From Synechococcales cyanobacterium C42_A2020_086 (lineage in GTDB: Bacteria; Cyanobacteriota; Cyanobacteriia; Elainellales; Elainellaceae): 64,000 nucleotides of DNA. Of this stretch, positions 1-6,891 are shown one piece after another. The stretch lies in contig JACYLU010000016.1 of NCBI GenBank assembly GCA_015272325.1, forward strand, positions 1-64,000. The letters are read 5' to 3'. Below the pieces are notes generated by a model. That model did not search any database. It was not told the origin of the DNA and was given only the letters and a program-made list of their open reading frames with translations. Each line of letters opens with the position of its first letter. Positions within the stretch are counted from its first letter, which is position 1. Made by a program: the position numbers and the translations under genes.

Positions 1-50
1 AATCCTGGTAATAGAGGGTGTTATCCCGCAATTTTGACGGTGAATATATA

Positions 51-57
51 GTTAGGC
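51..57 (+). other. Left junction of first cassette (possible attI)
   Basis: GTTAGGC here is the R' core that opens cassette 1 and pairs with that cassette's own R'' at 1733. The 50 bases before it are AT-rich and show no stem resembling the L' arm of the other attC sites, which end in a purine-rich arm and AAC before GTTAG. This fits an attI site better than a ninth attC. Only one side is in the window, so the call is tentative. Confidence 0.5.
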
Positions 58-67
58 TGCAACACAG

Positions 68-955
68 CTACATTGATCCTTGCATCCAAACTGTTGCCTC
101 ATTCAGGAATTCTGCAACAGCGGGTGCGATTGCTTCTAGAGATGGGACAGCAAAAGCAAGATGCCTAAACTGTTTAGGACTGAGAGACATCACATGAAGA
201 CCCGAACGATCAGATGGGAGAGCCATCTCAGGCACAATAGTAACACCCATTCCTTCTTGAACCATTGCAAAAATGGTTCGCAAATCAATGACTTCAAACT
301 GAGTTTTAGGTGCTATTTTTGCTTTTCGGAACATAGCTGTAATAAGAGGCTTACAGCCTGCTTTTGACATAATAAACGGTTCACGTAACAGCTCGCGGAT
401 ATGGATTTCACGTTGTCCTGCAAGTCGATGATTAGCTGCAACGACTGTTAAAAATTCATCTTGGGCAATAGGTACAGTCTCTAGACCTTCAGCAGGTAGT
501 GCAACAGCACCAACATCCACTACACGGGTATGAATCCACTCCCTTACTTCATCATCAGTTCCTTCAAACAACACAATCTCGATACCAGGGTAGCGTTGTC
601 GAAATTGGCGTAGAAGCCCAGGAAGAAAATGAGCAGAGACGCTAGGAAAACTCCCTAAACGAACCTTGCCAGTTTGCAACCCCAAAGCTGCTGATGTTTC
701 TTGCCTGATGTGTTCCGCACTGGTAAGCATAGCTTGGGCATGGAGCAAGACTCGTTGCCCGATGTCAGTTAGAAAGATACCGTTGCGATCGCGTTCTATA
801 AGAGAGACCTGAAGTTCTTTTTCCAGCGCTGCAACTGCATGACTTACAGCTGATTGGGTCATGTCTAGCTGTTCACTTGCAAGCGTGAAACTTCCAACTT
901 CTGTAACTGTTGCAAACGCTTGAATTTGCGACAAAGTTATATGAATTCTCTTCAT
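68..955 (-). CDS. LysR-family transcriptional regulator
   Basis: A 295-residue protein of usual LTTR length. Residues about 8-66 form the winged helix-turn-helix (LSQIQAFATV start, then TQSAVSHAVAALE for the recognition helix and a wing near ERDRNG). Residues about 90-290 are the periplasmic-binding-protein-like effector domain with KVRLGSFPSV opening it. It is read against the direction of the cassette array and diverges from the amidotransferase gene at 1043, separated by about 87 bases. LysR regulators often control the divergent neighbour, so the pair probably forms a regulator-target unit carried on one cassette; this is inference. The ATG at 955 sits inside a perfect inverted repeat that could be an autoregulatory operator. 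The effector is unknown. Confidence 0.9.
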   Translation of the reverse strand: MKRIHITLSQIQAFATVTEVGSFTLASEQLDMTQSAVSHAVAALEKELQVSLIERDRNGIFLTDIGQRVLLHAQAMLTSAEHIRQETSAALGLQTGKVRLGSFPSVSAHFLPGLLRQFRQRYPGIEIVLFEGTDDEVREWIHTRVVDVGAVALPAEGLETVPIAQDEFLTVVAANHRLAGQREIHIRELLREPFIMSKAGCKPLITAMFRKAKIAPKTQFEVIDLRTIFAMVQEGMGVTIVPEMALPSDRSGLHVMSLSPKQFRHLAFAVPSLEAIAPAVAEFLNEATVWMQGSM

Positions 956-967
956 AATCTTTATGAA
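951..967. promoter_or_regulatory. Inverted repeat over LysR start codon
   Basis: TTCATAA-TCT-TTATGAA is a perfect 7-bp inverted repeat covering the LysR start codon (953-955) in the LysR/amidotransferase divergent spacer. Its position suits an operator for self-repression. No binding-site consensus was tested. Confidence 0.4.
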
Positions 968-1042
968 ATAAATCGATTTGACTCATGAGGGTACAGCAAT
1001 TAAGCTAGCATTGTCAACTTACGGTGATCGGAGAGCTGAGCA

Positions 1043-1738
1043 GTGAAATGTAGCATTGCAATCCTTGGAGAATATACACCTACCTTCAAGCCACATATCT
1101 CAACTAATTCGGCAATCACTCATTCCCGATTACAATTGGAAGCTGAGGTAGAGGGGAACTGGATTTCAACTGAAGATATTAACGAATCACTATTTGAAAC
1201 CCATGCTGGGATTTGGGTTGCACCTGGTAGTCCATATAAAAATATGGACAAGCTGCTTTGGGCAATCCGTCATGCTCGTGAGAACAAGATTCCTTGTCTA
1301 GGAACTTGTGGAGGTTTCCAGCATATAGTGCTCGAATACGCACGAAATGTACTTGGCTTTCAAGATGCTCAAAGTCAGGAGAATAATCCATACGCCTCGC
1401 ACCTTTTTATCTCTCAGCTTGATTGCTCATTGGTAGGGCGAGAAATGGATTTAACCTTTGCCAAAGGATCTCAAATTTCTGGCATTTATAGCTCCTTGAA
1501 AGCAGTTGAAAGATATTACTGTAATTTTGGAGTTAATCCAGAGTATGTGCTTCGCTTGAAGAGTCACACATTGCAGGTGACAGGCTCAGACGCTGAGGGT
1601 GAGGTACGAGTTATTGAGCTTCCTGATCATCCCTTTTTTATCGGAACGCTTTTTGTTCCCCAGGCCCGCTCAACCGTTGAAACTCCACATCCGCTCGTCA
1701 CAGCTTTTTTAACGGCAGTTCTTGGGCAACCAGCCTAA
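1043..1738 (+). CDS. CTP-synthase C-terminal-like class I glutamine amidotransferase (orphan GATase)
   Basis: A 231-residue protein matching only the glutaminase half of CTP synthase. The nucleophile elbow is GTCGGFQ with Cys89, preceded by the oxyanion strand APGSPYK (residues 60-66) and followed by EYARNVLG. In true CTP synthases the C-terminal FHPEF supplies the catalytic His and Glu; here the equivalent is LFVPQ, so both are missing. From memory the same replacement is shared by a family named CTP synthase C-terminal region-related (seleno)protein, so it is a family trait and not decay. The synthetase half is absent, so an ammonia partner or a different reaction must be assumed. The start is GTG at 1043 with GGAG about 9 bases upstream. 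The stop codon lies within the attC R'' core, as is usual for cassette genes. Confidence 0.8.
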   Translation: MKCSIAILGEYTPTFKPHISTNSAITHSRLQLEAEVEGNWISTEDINESLFETHAGIWVAPGSPYKNMDKLLWAIRHARENKIPCLGTCGGFQHIVLEYARNVLGFQDAQSQENNPYASHLFISQLDCSLVGREMDLTFAKGSQISGIYSSLKAVERYYCNFGVNPEYVLRLKSHTLQVTGSDAEGEVRVIELPDHPFFIGTLFVPQARSTVETPHPLVTAFLTAVLGQPA

Positions 1739-1820
1739 CAATCCGCCTGCACACCGACCGTATAACATTGGTTGTTGAGTCCAAAAGCTGACTAGCGGCG
1801 GGTGAGGCGGAACGTTAGGC
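1733..1820 (+). other. attC site 1
   Basis: R'' GCCTAAC (1733-1739) and R' GTTAGGC (1814-1820) are exact reverse complements. The L'' arm TCCGCCTGCAC pairs with the L' arm GTGAGGCGGA, leaving one unpaired G, the typical extrahelical base of attC. The TAA stop of the amidotransferase lies inside R''. Confidence 0.92.
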
Positions 1821-1868
1821 GGCCGTTGCAAAAGCGACGCATACGACCGCGCCGCAGGGGGTAGATCA

Positions 1869-3038
1869 ATGCAAGAAAGGGAAGGTCACAGGCGAACGAT
1901 TCGGCCAGAGTCGTGGCTGGTGTCGGCGGGTCGAGAGCGACGCCCCGGAGCTCCCCTGAACGTCCCGCCGGTCCCGGCGTCAAACTTCATCCTCGGTGAC
2001 CGCCGCGAGTACGCCCGCGACGACGCTACGCCGACATGGGAGGCCCTGGAGGAGATCGTCGGTGGCCTGGAAGGCGGCGATGCCGTAGCGTTCGCATCGG
2101 GCATGGCCGCCATCGCCGCCGTCTTCGACCAGGTCCTTGCCGGGTCGGTTGTGGCGCTGCCCGACGACTGCTACCAGGGCGTCGCTGGTCTCGCTGAGGC
2201 CGGGCAGGCGAAGAAGCGCTGGACGGTCACGAGAATCGCCGTTGACGATACGGATGCCTGGATCCGGGCCTGCGAGTATGCAGACCTAATTTGGCTGGAG
2301 TCGCCGTCCAACCCGCTCCTGGTGGTCGCCGACGTGGAGGCGATCTGCGCTGCGCCTCGGAAGCCTGGGGCGATCCTCGCCGTGGACAATACATTCGCCA
2401 CCCCGTTGAACCAGCGCCCCCTCGAGCTCGGCGCCGATGTCTCGGTCCAGTCCGCTACGAAGTTCATCGGGGGGCACTCCGATCTCCTCGCCGGCGTCGC
2501 AACGACAAAGGACCCGGAGCTGCGCGTTGCTCTTAGGAAGGCACGCGAGCTGGCGGGGGCCACGCCGGGCACCCTCGAGGCCTTCCTGGCCGTGCGAGGA
2601 GCGCGGACGATGGCGCTGCGGCTAGAGCGGGCGCAACAGACGGCGGGAATCCTCGCGGCGCGACTCGAAGGCCACCCGCAGGTGACAAAAACCCGATACC
2701 CGGGCCTGGTATCGCATCCGACCCACGAGGTCGCGCGGCGTCAGCTACGAGGGTTCGGGACGATCATCTCATTCGATGTCCGTGGTGGGGTCGAGGCGGC
2801 CGACGCCGTCTGCGCCCACGTCGGTCTCATCCAGCACGCTACCAGCCTCGGCGCGGCGGAGTCGACGATGGAGCGGCGGGCAGCGATCCCCGGGCAGGAA
2901 CACCTGCCGCCCTCGATGCTGCGGCTCAGCGTTGGCATTGAGGACCCCGATGACCTTTGGACCGACCTGGACCAAGCGCTGCGGCGGACCGCGCCGGAGT
3001 CATCAGTAGCTTCCGCGCCCCAAGCACATCACGGTTGA
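1869..3038 (+). CDS. Cystathionine gamma-synthase/lyase-type PLP enzyme (trans-sulfuration family)
   Basis: A 389-residue fold-type I PLP enzyme of the Cys/Met metabolism family. The PLP lysine is K198 in SATKFIGGHSD; AFASGMAAI (residues 74-82) is the cofactor phosphate loop; LESPSNP and AVDNTFATP are the conserved substrate and cofactor segments; SLGAAES and the late MLRLSVGIED motif are also present. Such enzymes catalyse gamma- or beta-replacement and elimination on homoserine esters, cystathionine or methionine; the exact reaction cannot be told from motifs alone. The gene is strikingly GC-rich with GC-ending codons, unlike every neighbour, which suggests capture from a high-GC donor. It fills cassette 2 and ends five bases before the next attC. 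The start is ATG at 1869 behind a G-rich stretch. Confidence 0.88.
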   Translation: MQEREGHRRTIRPESWLVSAGRERRPGAPLNVPPVPASNFILGDRREYARDDATPTWEALEEIVGGLEGGDAVAFASGMAAIAAVFDQVLAGSVVALPDDCYQGVAGLAEAGQAKKRWTVTRIAVDDTDAWIRACEYADLIWLESPSNPLLVVADVEAICAAPRKPGAILAVDNTFATPLNQRPLELGADVSVQSATKFIGGHSDLLAGVATTKDPELRVALRKARELAGATPGTLEAFLAVRGARTMALRLERAQQTAGILAARLEGHPQVTKTRYPGLVSHPTHEVARRQLRGFGTIISFDVRGGVEAADAVCAHVGLIQHATSLGAAESTMERRAAIPGQEHLPPSMLRLSVGIEDPDDLWTDLDQALRRTAPESSVASAPQAHHG

Positions 3039-3042
3039 CGCC

Positions 3043-3141
3043 GCCTAACCAGCCGCTGCAGCCGACGAGCGGCGCGGGCGCGATGAGCCGAATCGAGATT
3101 ATCGCGAGCGCCGATCGCGGCTGAGCGGCAAGCCGTTAGGA
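3043..3141 (+). other. attC site 2
   Basis: R'' GCCTAAC (3043-3049) and R' GTTAGGA (3135-3141). The inner arms AGCCGCTGCAGCCG and CGGCTGAGCGGC pair with an unpaired base. The central part is GC-rich like the gene it belongs to. Confidence 0.88.
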
Positions 3142-3555
3142 GCGAAAGCGCCTCGAAAATCTAACTTTGCCCCTGCCCTATGTTTTGGTCGTTGCCCGCC
3201 ATTTGGCGAAGTTGAGACAGGTTGAGCGGCCAGGTCTTAGGGAAAGGCGTGGCGTTTGGGCTGGAGAAGCCAGGTCTGTTGGTTGGCGTGGTTGGGACTG
3301 GCGGGCGGTTTGGGTGGAAACGGCCGTTTTGCCAGACGAAATAACCGGAAGGCGACTGCCGCAAGCTGGCAGCGGTTTGGGGAAGGTTAAAAAATTGGGG
3401 TGAGAACGGCCGTTTGGGTAAGGATAAATAGTTGGAAGGGGAACGGCCGTCATTCGTTAAAAATCCTGGGCAACTGCCAGCGCCAAAACCATCACAGTCT
3501 TTGGGCGTTGCTCTGGGCAAAGGCGTTGGAAATTGTTGCTCAGAAAGAAAAGAGG
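3142..3555 (+). other. Cassette 3: no recognisable gene
   Basis: This 414-base insert between attC 2 and attC 3 has no ORF resembling a known protein. Open frames on both strands are low-complexity, and the longest (minus strand, Pro-rich) runs through the attC, so I do not call a CDS. It contains the palindrome AACGGCCGTT at 3319-3328 and 3405-3414, and a 9-of-10 copy at 3442-3451. The cassette could be a non-coding cassette, a regulatory RNA, a promoter cassette, or hold a small gene I cannot recognise. Confidence 0.6.
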
Positions 3556-3666
3556 ACCTAACAATCCGTGCAGGTGACGCTGGCGCGATGCCTCGGACGG
3601 CTTGCATTTTGGCTGCGATTCATTCATTGGTTCACCGCGCCAGCGCACCTGACGGCGGCGTTAGCC
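3556..3666 (+). other. attC site 3
   Basis: R'' ACCTAAC (3556-3562) and R' GTTAGCC (3660-3666). The arms GTGCAGGTGACGCTGGCGCG and CGCGCCAGCGCACCTGAC form a long stem with unpaired bases. At 111 bp it is the longest site in the array. Confidence 0.88.
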
Positions 3667-3688
3667 GCCTTCCTCGGTCAAGAGAGTT

Positions 3689-4420
3689 ATGGGAAAAATC
3701 GGTTACGGATACGGAAGCGAATGGCACTTGCTGCGACACCTCGGATACCATCGCGCTTATCTTTCTCAAAAGGTCATAGAAGTTTTAGGCGGCCAGCGCG
3801 TCGAGTGGTTGGACTTCGGCTTTTCTCAAGAAAATGCGCCTTTGCGACATGACAGAGAATTTGTCGGATTGGAATTCATCCAAGATGCCCCAGTTCAAGA
3901 CAAATGGAGAGCGTTTTGGCCACAAACTGGCAATGCCCAGAATTGGGACGCAGTAGGCCAACTCTACTTTGGAGACACAACCGAATGGTTGCTGGTAGAA
4001 GCTAAAGGTCATATTGGAGAACTTGAAAGCAAGTGTGGGGCGACCAGCCGAGTTAGCCAGCAACTCATCCTCTCGGCTTTGGAAAAAACGAGCAGGGCGT
4101 TTGGTAATTGTCGTCAACCGATTGAACACTGGCTCACACCGTATTACCAGTATGCCAACCGATTAGCCGTGCTGTACTTCTTGATGAAGGAATGTGTGCC
4201 TGCGGTAAGAACTCGACTGCTATTCATCTACTTCTACGGTGAAAACCGAGAAAGTTGCGAATGTCCACAGAGTGAACAAGAGTGGCTTCCGCCGATTCAA
4301 AGAATGACAGATTGGCTTGGCATTGATAGGCAAAGCGAACTGGTGCAAAGGGTGCATTATCTTTTTCTACCTGTCAATCCTGTGGGGCTTGGCGTTTGTG
4401 AAAAAGGAAACGGCGGCTAA
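3689..4420 (+). CDS. PD-(D/E)XK-like conserved hypothetical protein
   Basis: A 243-residue protein filling cassette 4. It opens with MGKIGYGYGSEWHLLRHLG and contains FWPQTGNAQNWDAVG followed by TEWLLVEAKGH. D87, E104 and K106 fit the spacing of the D-(E/D)XK metal site of restriction-endonuclease-fold nucleases, with a preceding Trp-rich region. I recall homologues of this overall pattern as uncharacterised proteins in many bacteria, without an assigned role. No signal peptide or membrane segment is seen. Its stop codon is inside the R'' core of attC 4. A DNA-cleaving or phage-defence role is an inference from the motif and from the cassette context. The ATG at 3689 follows a purine-rich GAGAG stretch. 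Confidence 0.6.
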   Translation: MGKIGYGYGSEWHLLRHLGYHRAYLSQKVIEVLGGQRVEWLDFGFSQENAPLRHDREFVGLEFIQDAPVQDKWRAFWPQTGNAQNWDAVGQLYFGDTTEWLLVEAKGHIGELESKCGATSRVSQQLILSALEKTSRAFGNCRQPIEHWLTPYYQYANRLAVLYFLMKECVPAVRTRLLFIYFYGENRESCECPQSEQEWLPPIQRMTDWLGIDRQSELVQRVHYLFLPVNPVGLGVCEKGNGG

Positions 4421-4489
4421 CAAGCGCATCCAGCCGACACGCTCCGCTCGCTTCGCTCGCTCCGCGTGCGGCTGATGCGCGAGTTATAC
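4415..4489 (+). other. attC site 4
   Basis: R'' GGCTAAC (4415-4421) and R' GTTATAC (4483-4489). The arms GCGCATCCAGCCGACACG and CGTGCGGCTGATGCGC pair with two unpaired bases (C and A) on one arm. The loop is a short hairpin of GCTCGCTTCGCTCGC type. At 75 bp it is the shortest in the array. Confidence 0.9.
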
Positions 4490-4555
4490 GGCTCGATCCT
4501 TGGTGAGTTGGTTGCTTGAAGATTATCTGTTGGAGCTAATGAATCAGCAGAATCT

Positions 4556-5371
4556 ATGATCTATCAGACTTACTACCCTAAATCACCCCTGTCGCGGTTC
4601 ATAGAATTTTTTTGGATGAGGGAAGGCGATAATTTGTCGGCAGTGCAGACCCGGTTGCTGCCAATGGGGACAATGGAATTAGTGATCAATCTGGATGAGG
4701 ATAGGATTCCACTATTCGATCGTCACAGTCGAATAGAGTGCGGTAGTACCAATGGCGCAATGATTTGTGGTACACACTCTGAAAACTTCATCATTCGCGA
4801 CGCTAACAAAATATCTGTGATAGGTGTGCATTTCAAACCAGGAGGTGGTGGAGCATTCTTTGAGCTACCTGCTGGCGAACTTTATAACGAAAGGATTTCT
4901 GTGAACGAGATATGGAAAACTCGTGCCGCAGAATTGCGAGATCGCCTAGCGCAAGAATCTGCTCCAGAAACTCGCTTCAGGGTGTTGGAACAATTTTTGA
5001 TGCAGATGTTGCGACCGATTAAGTACCATCCTGCTGTCAATTTTGCACTACATCAGTTTCAGCAACCTGCGAATTTAACCATTCGTTCCATCACTGAACA
5101 AACCGGGTTCAGTGCTCGCCATTTTAACCAACTATTTCGAGATCAGGTTGGCATTACACCTAAGTTATTTTGCCGCATTCAGCGATTTCAGAAAGTTTTG
5201 GAGATGCTGTCAGTCAAAGCGCCTGTTGATTGGCTAGATATTGCTTTTACCTGTGGCTATTTTGACCAAGCGCACTTAATTCATGACTTTCGAGCATTTG
5301 CAGATTGTACGCCAACCGAATATCTAGATCAACGAGGCTTTCACCGCTGTCATGTCGTCCTGTCTGATTAA
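4556..5371 (+). CDS. AraC-family transcriptional regulator
   Basis: A 271-residue protein. Residues about 1-150 match the N-terminal domain seen in AraC proteins that begin with a PxSPLSRFIEFFW-like segment (DUF6597 type, from memory). Residues about 165-262 carry two helix-turn-helix motifs: LTIRSITEQTGFSARHFNQLF, then DWLDIAFTCGYFDQAHLIHDF with the terminal FADCTPTEY. It is the first of three genes in cassette 5, followed by an NTF2-like protein and a duplicated rifampin ADP-ribosyltransferase, so it may control them. The cassette gene following it starts 111 bases downstream with no attC between, so the genes move together. Codon usage and GC are close to the cyanobacterial backbone. Confidence 0.88.
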   Translation: MIYQTYYPKSPLSRFIEFFWMREGDNLSAVQTRLLPMGTMELVINLDEDRIPLFDRHSRIECGSTNGAMICGTHSENFIIRDANKISVIGVHFKPGGGGAFFELPAGELYNERISVNEIWKTRAAELRDRLAQESAPETRFRVLEQFLMQMLRPIKYHPAVNFALHQFQQPANLTIRSITEQTGFSARHFNQLFRDQVGITPKLFCRIQRFQKVLEMLSVKAPVDWLDIAFTCGYFDQAHLIHDFRAFADCTPTEYLDQRGFHRCHVVLSD

Positions 5372-5482
5372 GGTCAATTTTTTACAATTCGTTTGAGGAG
5401 AGATTAGTTCATAATCAATAGCTGTCCTGTCATAGAACTTCTTGAAGAAGCATCTAGACAAAAAATAAACACTCCTATTGCT

Positions 5483-5896
5483 ATGACTCTCGAAGAACTG
5501 CAATCCAAGCTAGAAGACATTAACCACCTAGTTGTAACCTTTCAAACCTCAGTTGCATTGGAAAAATACTATGCCGAAGATATTGTGATGATTGAAGGTG
5601 ACGGTACAGTCACTACAGGAAAAGAAGCCTGTCGCCAGGGGAGAGCCGTTTTTTTTAACGAGATGCTGGTTGAGTTTAGAGAGTCTAAGCTGATCAGTCA
5701 AGATATTGCAGTCTCAGCTGATCACACCTATGACTTCGTTGTAGTTTCCAATTGGTATAACGATTTCACTATCAGATATGGTGATCAAACCATTGACAAC
5801 AAAAGCAATCAACTTTCGATTGGCTATTGGAAAGATGGTTTAGTTGTTAAGGAGAGTTATAACTATCCCGTGATTTCAATGCAGCCAACAGTATGA
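5483..5896 (+). CDS. NTF2-like (SnoaL-like) protein
   Basis: A 137-residue protein with the alpha-helix plus curved-sheet pattern of the NTF2/SnoaL superfamily: an N-terminal helix pair (LQSKLEDINHLV), then YYAEDIVMIEGDGTVTTGKE with the characteristic aromatic and acidic residues, and a C-terminal SIGYWKDGLVVKESYNY. Members range from isomerases and dehydratases to proteins with no known activity, so no reaction is proposed. The stop codon overlaps the ATG at 5893 and lies just before the ADP-ribosyltransferase start, which indicates co-translation. Second gene of cassette 5. Confidence 0.75.
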   Translation: MTLEELQSKLEDINHLVVTFQTSVALEKYYAEDIVMIEGDGTVTTGKEACRQGRAVFFNEMLVEFRESKLISQDIAVSADHTYDFVVVSNWYNDFTIRYGDQTIDNKSNQLSIGYWKDGLVVKESYNYPVISMQPTV

Positions 5897-5907
5897 GGAA
5901 CGAACCT

Positions 5908-6600
5908 ATGGCAACCAACGACCTAAGTTCGCAGCAGTTCTACTACGGCACAAAAGCAAACCTGAATCCAGGAGATCTGATCGAGTCCTGCAATTCCCTG
6001 GCAACCTATGTCTACCTCACTCCGACTTTGGATGCAGCCATCTGGGAGGCTGAACTGGCGAGCGGCGAAGGTCACGGCAGAGTCTACATTGTAGAGCCGA
6101 TCGGTTCAATTGAAGATGCCCCCGAACTGACGGATCAGAAGGCTCCGAAGCATCTGTCCATGTTATACCGCTCGCGGGAGCCGTTGCGGGTCATCGGCGA
6201 GGTAACAAAGTGGACTCTTTATCATGGCACACGGGCAGACCTGAAATTGGGGGATTTGATCGAACCTGGCTATCACTCTAACTACGGTCAGCGGAAGAAG
6301 GCGGCTTACGTTTATCTGACTGCCACCCTGGATGCGGCAATCTGGGGTGCAGAACTAGCCCTCGGCGAAGGACGCGAAAGGATCTACATCGTGGAACCGA
6401 TGGGTTCGATCGAGGATGACCCCAATGTGACGGACAAGAAATTCCCCGGTAATCCAACAAAATCATACCGCTCGCAGGAGCCACTGCGGGTCACGGGCGA
6501 GGTCATGGATTGGCAGGGACACTCCCCAGAAGCACTCAAGACCATGAAAGACAACCTTGAGCGACTGAAGCAACTGGGCATCGAGGCGGCCGAAGACTGA
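5908..6600 (+). CDS. arr: Tandem-duplicated rifampin ADP-ribosyltransferase (Arr-like)
   Basis: Two Arr domains are fused in one 230-residue protein; ordinary Arr is about 140 residues. Copy 2 (about 104-230) has the complete family pattern: LYHGTRADL, YVYLT, LDAAIWGAELA, YIVEP, EDDPN and FPGNPTKSYRS, with H106, Y136 and D171 at positions corresponding, from memory, to the catalytic His, Tyr and Asp of Arr. Copy 1 (about 11-99) reads FYYGTKANL, so the catalytic His is Tyr13; EDDPN is EDAPE, and the FPGNP loop is replaced by KAPKH. It also lacks the C-terminal helix found in copy 2. Copy 1 is therefore probably inactive. Arr transfers ADP-ribose from NAD to rifamycins. Start chosen at 5908 because GAGGA lies about 8 bases upstream; an ATG at 5893 overlaps the previous stop. 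Third gene of cassette 5. Confidence 0.88.
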   Translation: MATNDLSSQQFYYGTKANLNPGDLIESCNSLATYVYLTPTLDAAIWEAELASGEGHGRVYIVEPIGSIEDAPELTDQKAPKHLSMLYRSREPLRVIGEVTKWTLYHGTRADLKLGDLIEPGYHSNYGQRKKAAYVYLTATLDAAIWGAELALGEGRERIYIVEPMGSIEDDPNVTDKKFPGNPTKSYRSQEPLRVTGEVMDWQGHSPEALKTMKDNLERLKQLGIEAAED

Positions 6601-6653
6601 GTATTGTTACCCCAAAGGTGGTCAGTGATGAAGAGTTGAAGCATGTACATGCC

Positions 6654-6742
6654 GTATAACAATCCGCTTGCACACCGACCATATAGAGGTTTTTGGTTGA
6701 GTGCGAAAGGTTGCTAACGTCGGGTGAAGCGGAACGTTAGAC
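6654..6742 (+). other. attC site 5
   Basis: R'' GTATAAC (6654-6660) and R' GTTAGAC (6736-6742). Its arms AATCCGCTTGCACACCGACC and GTCGGGTGAAGCGGAAC are nearly the same as those of attC 1, and the loops are also related, which points to a common source for these two sites. Confidence 0.9.
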
Positions 6743-6891
6743 TGCTTGAAATTGCCTGTGTTATGCTGCTGAACAAGATATTTTTTGACAGGAAAGTTTG
6801 CAGGCTTTAGTCCTGCTCAAAACTTGTGCATCGGTGCATCTGCCAAAGTTGACAATGTTGTGTTTTAGCATCGATGCATTGGAGATTACTG

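Noticed and set aside
2171..2572. Long minus-strand frames opposite the PLP enzyme
   Set aside because: Expected by-product of high GC content in the real gene; no motifs.
3319..3451. Repeated palindromes considered as a CRISPR-like array
   Set aside because: Only three copies, unequal spacing, unit too short, no cas genes.
3161..3607. 148-residue Pro-rich open frame on the minus strand of cassette 3
   Set aside because: It runs through attC 3, is low-complexity and shows no domain; probably chance.
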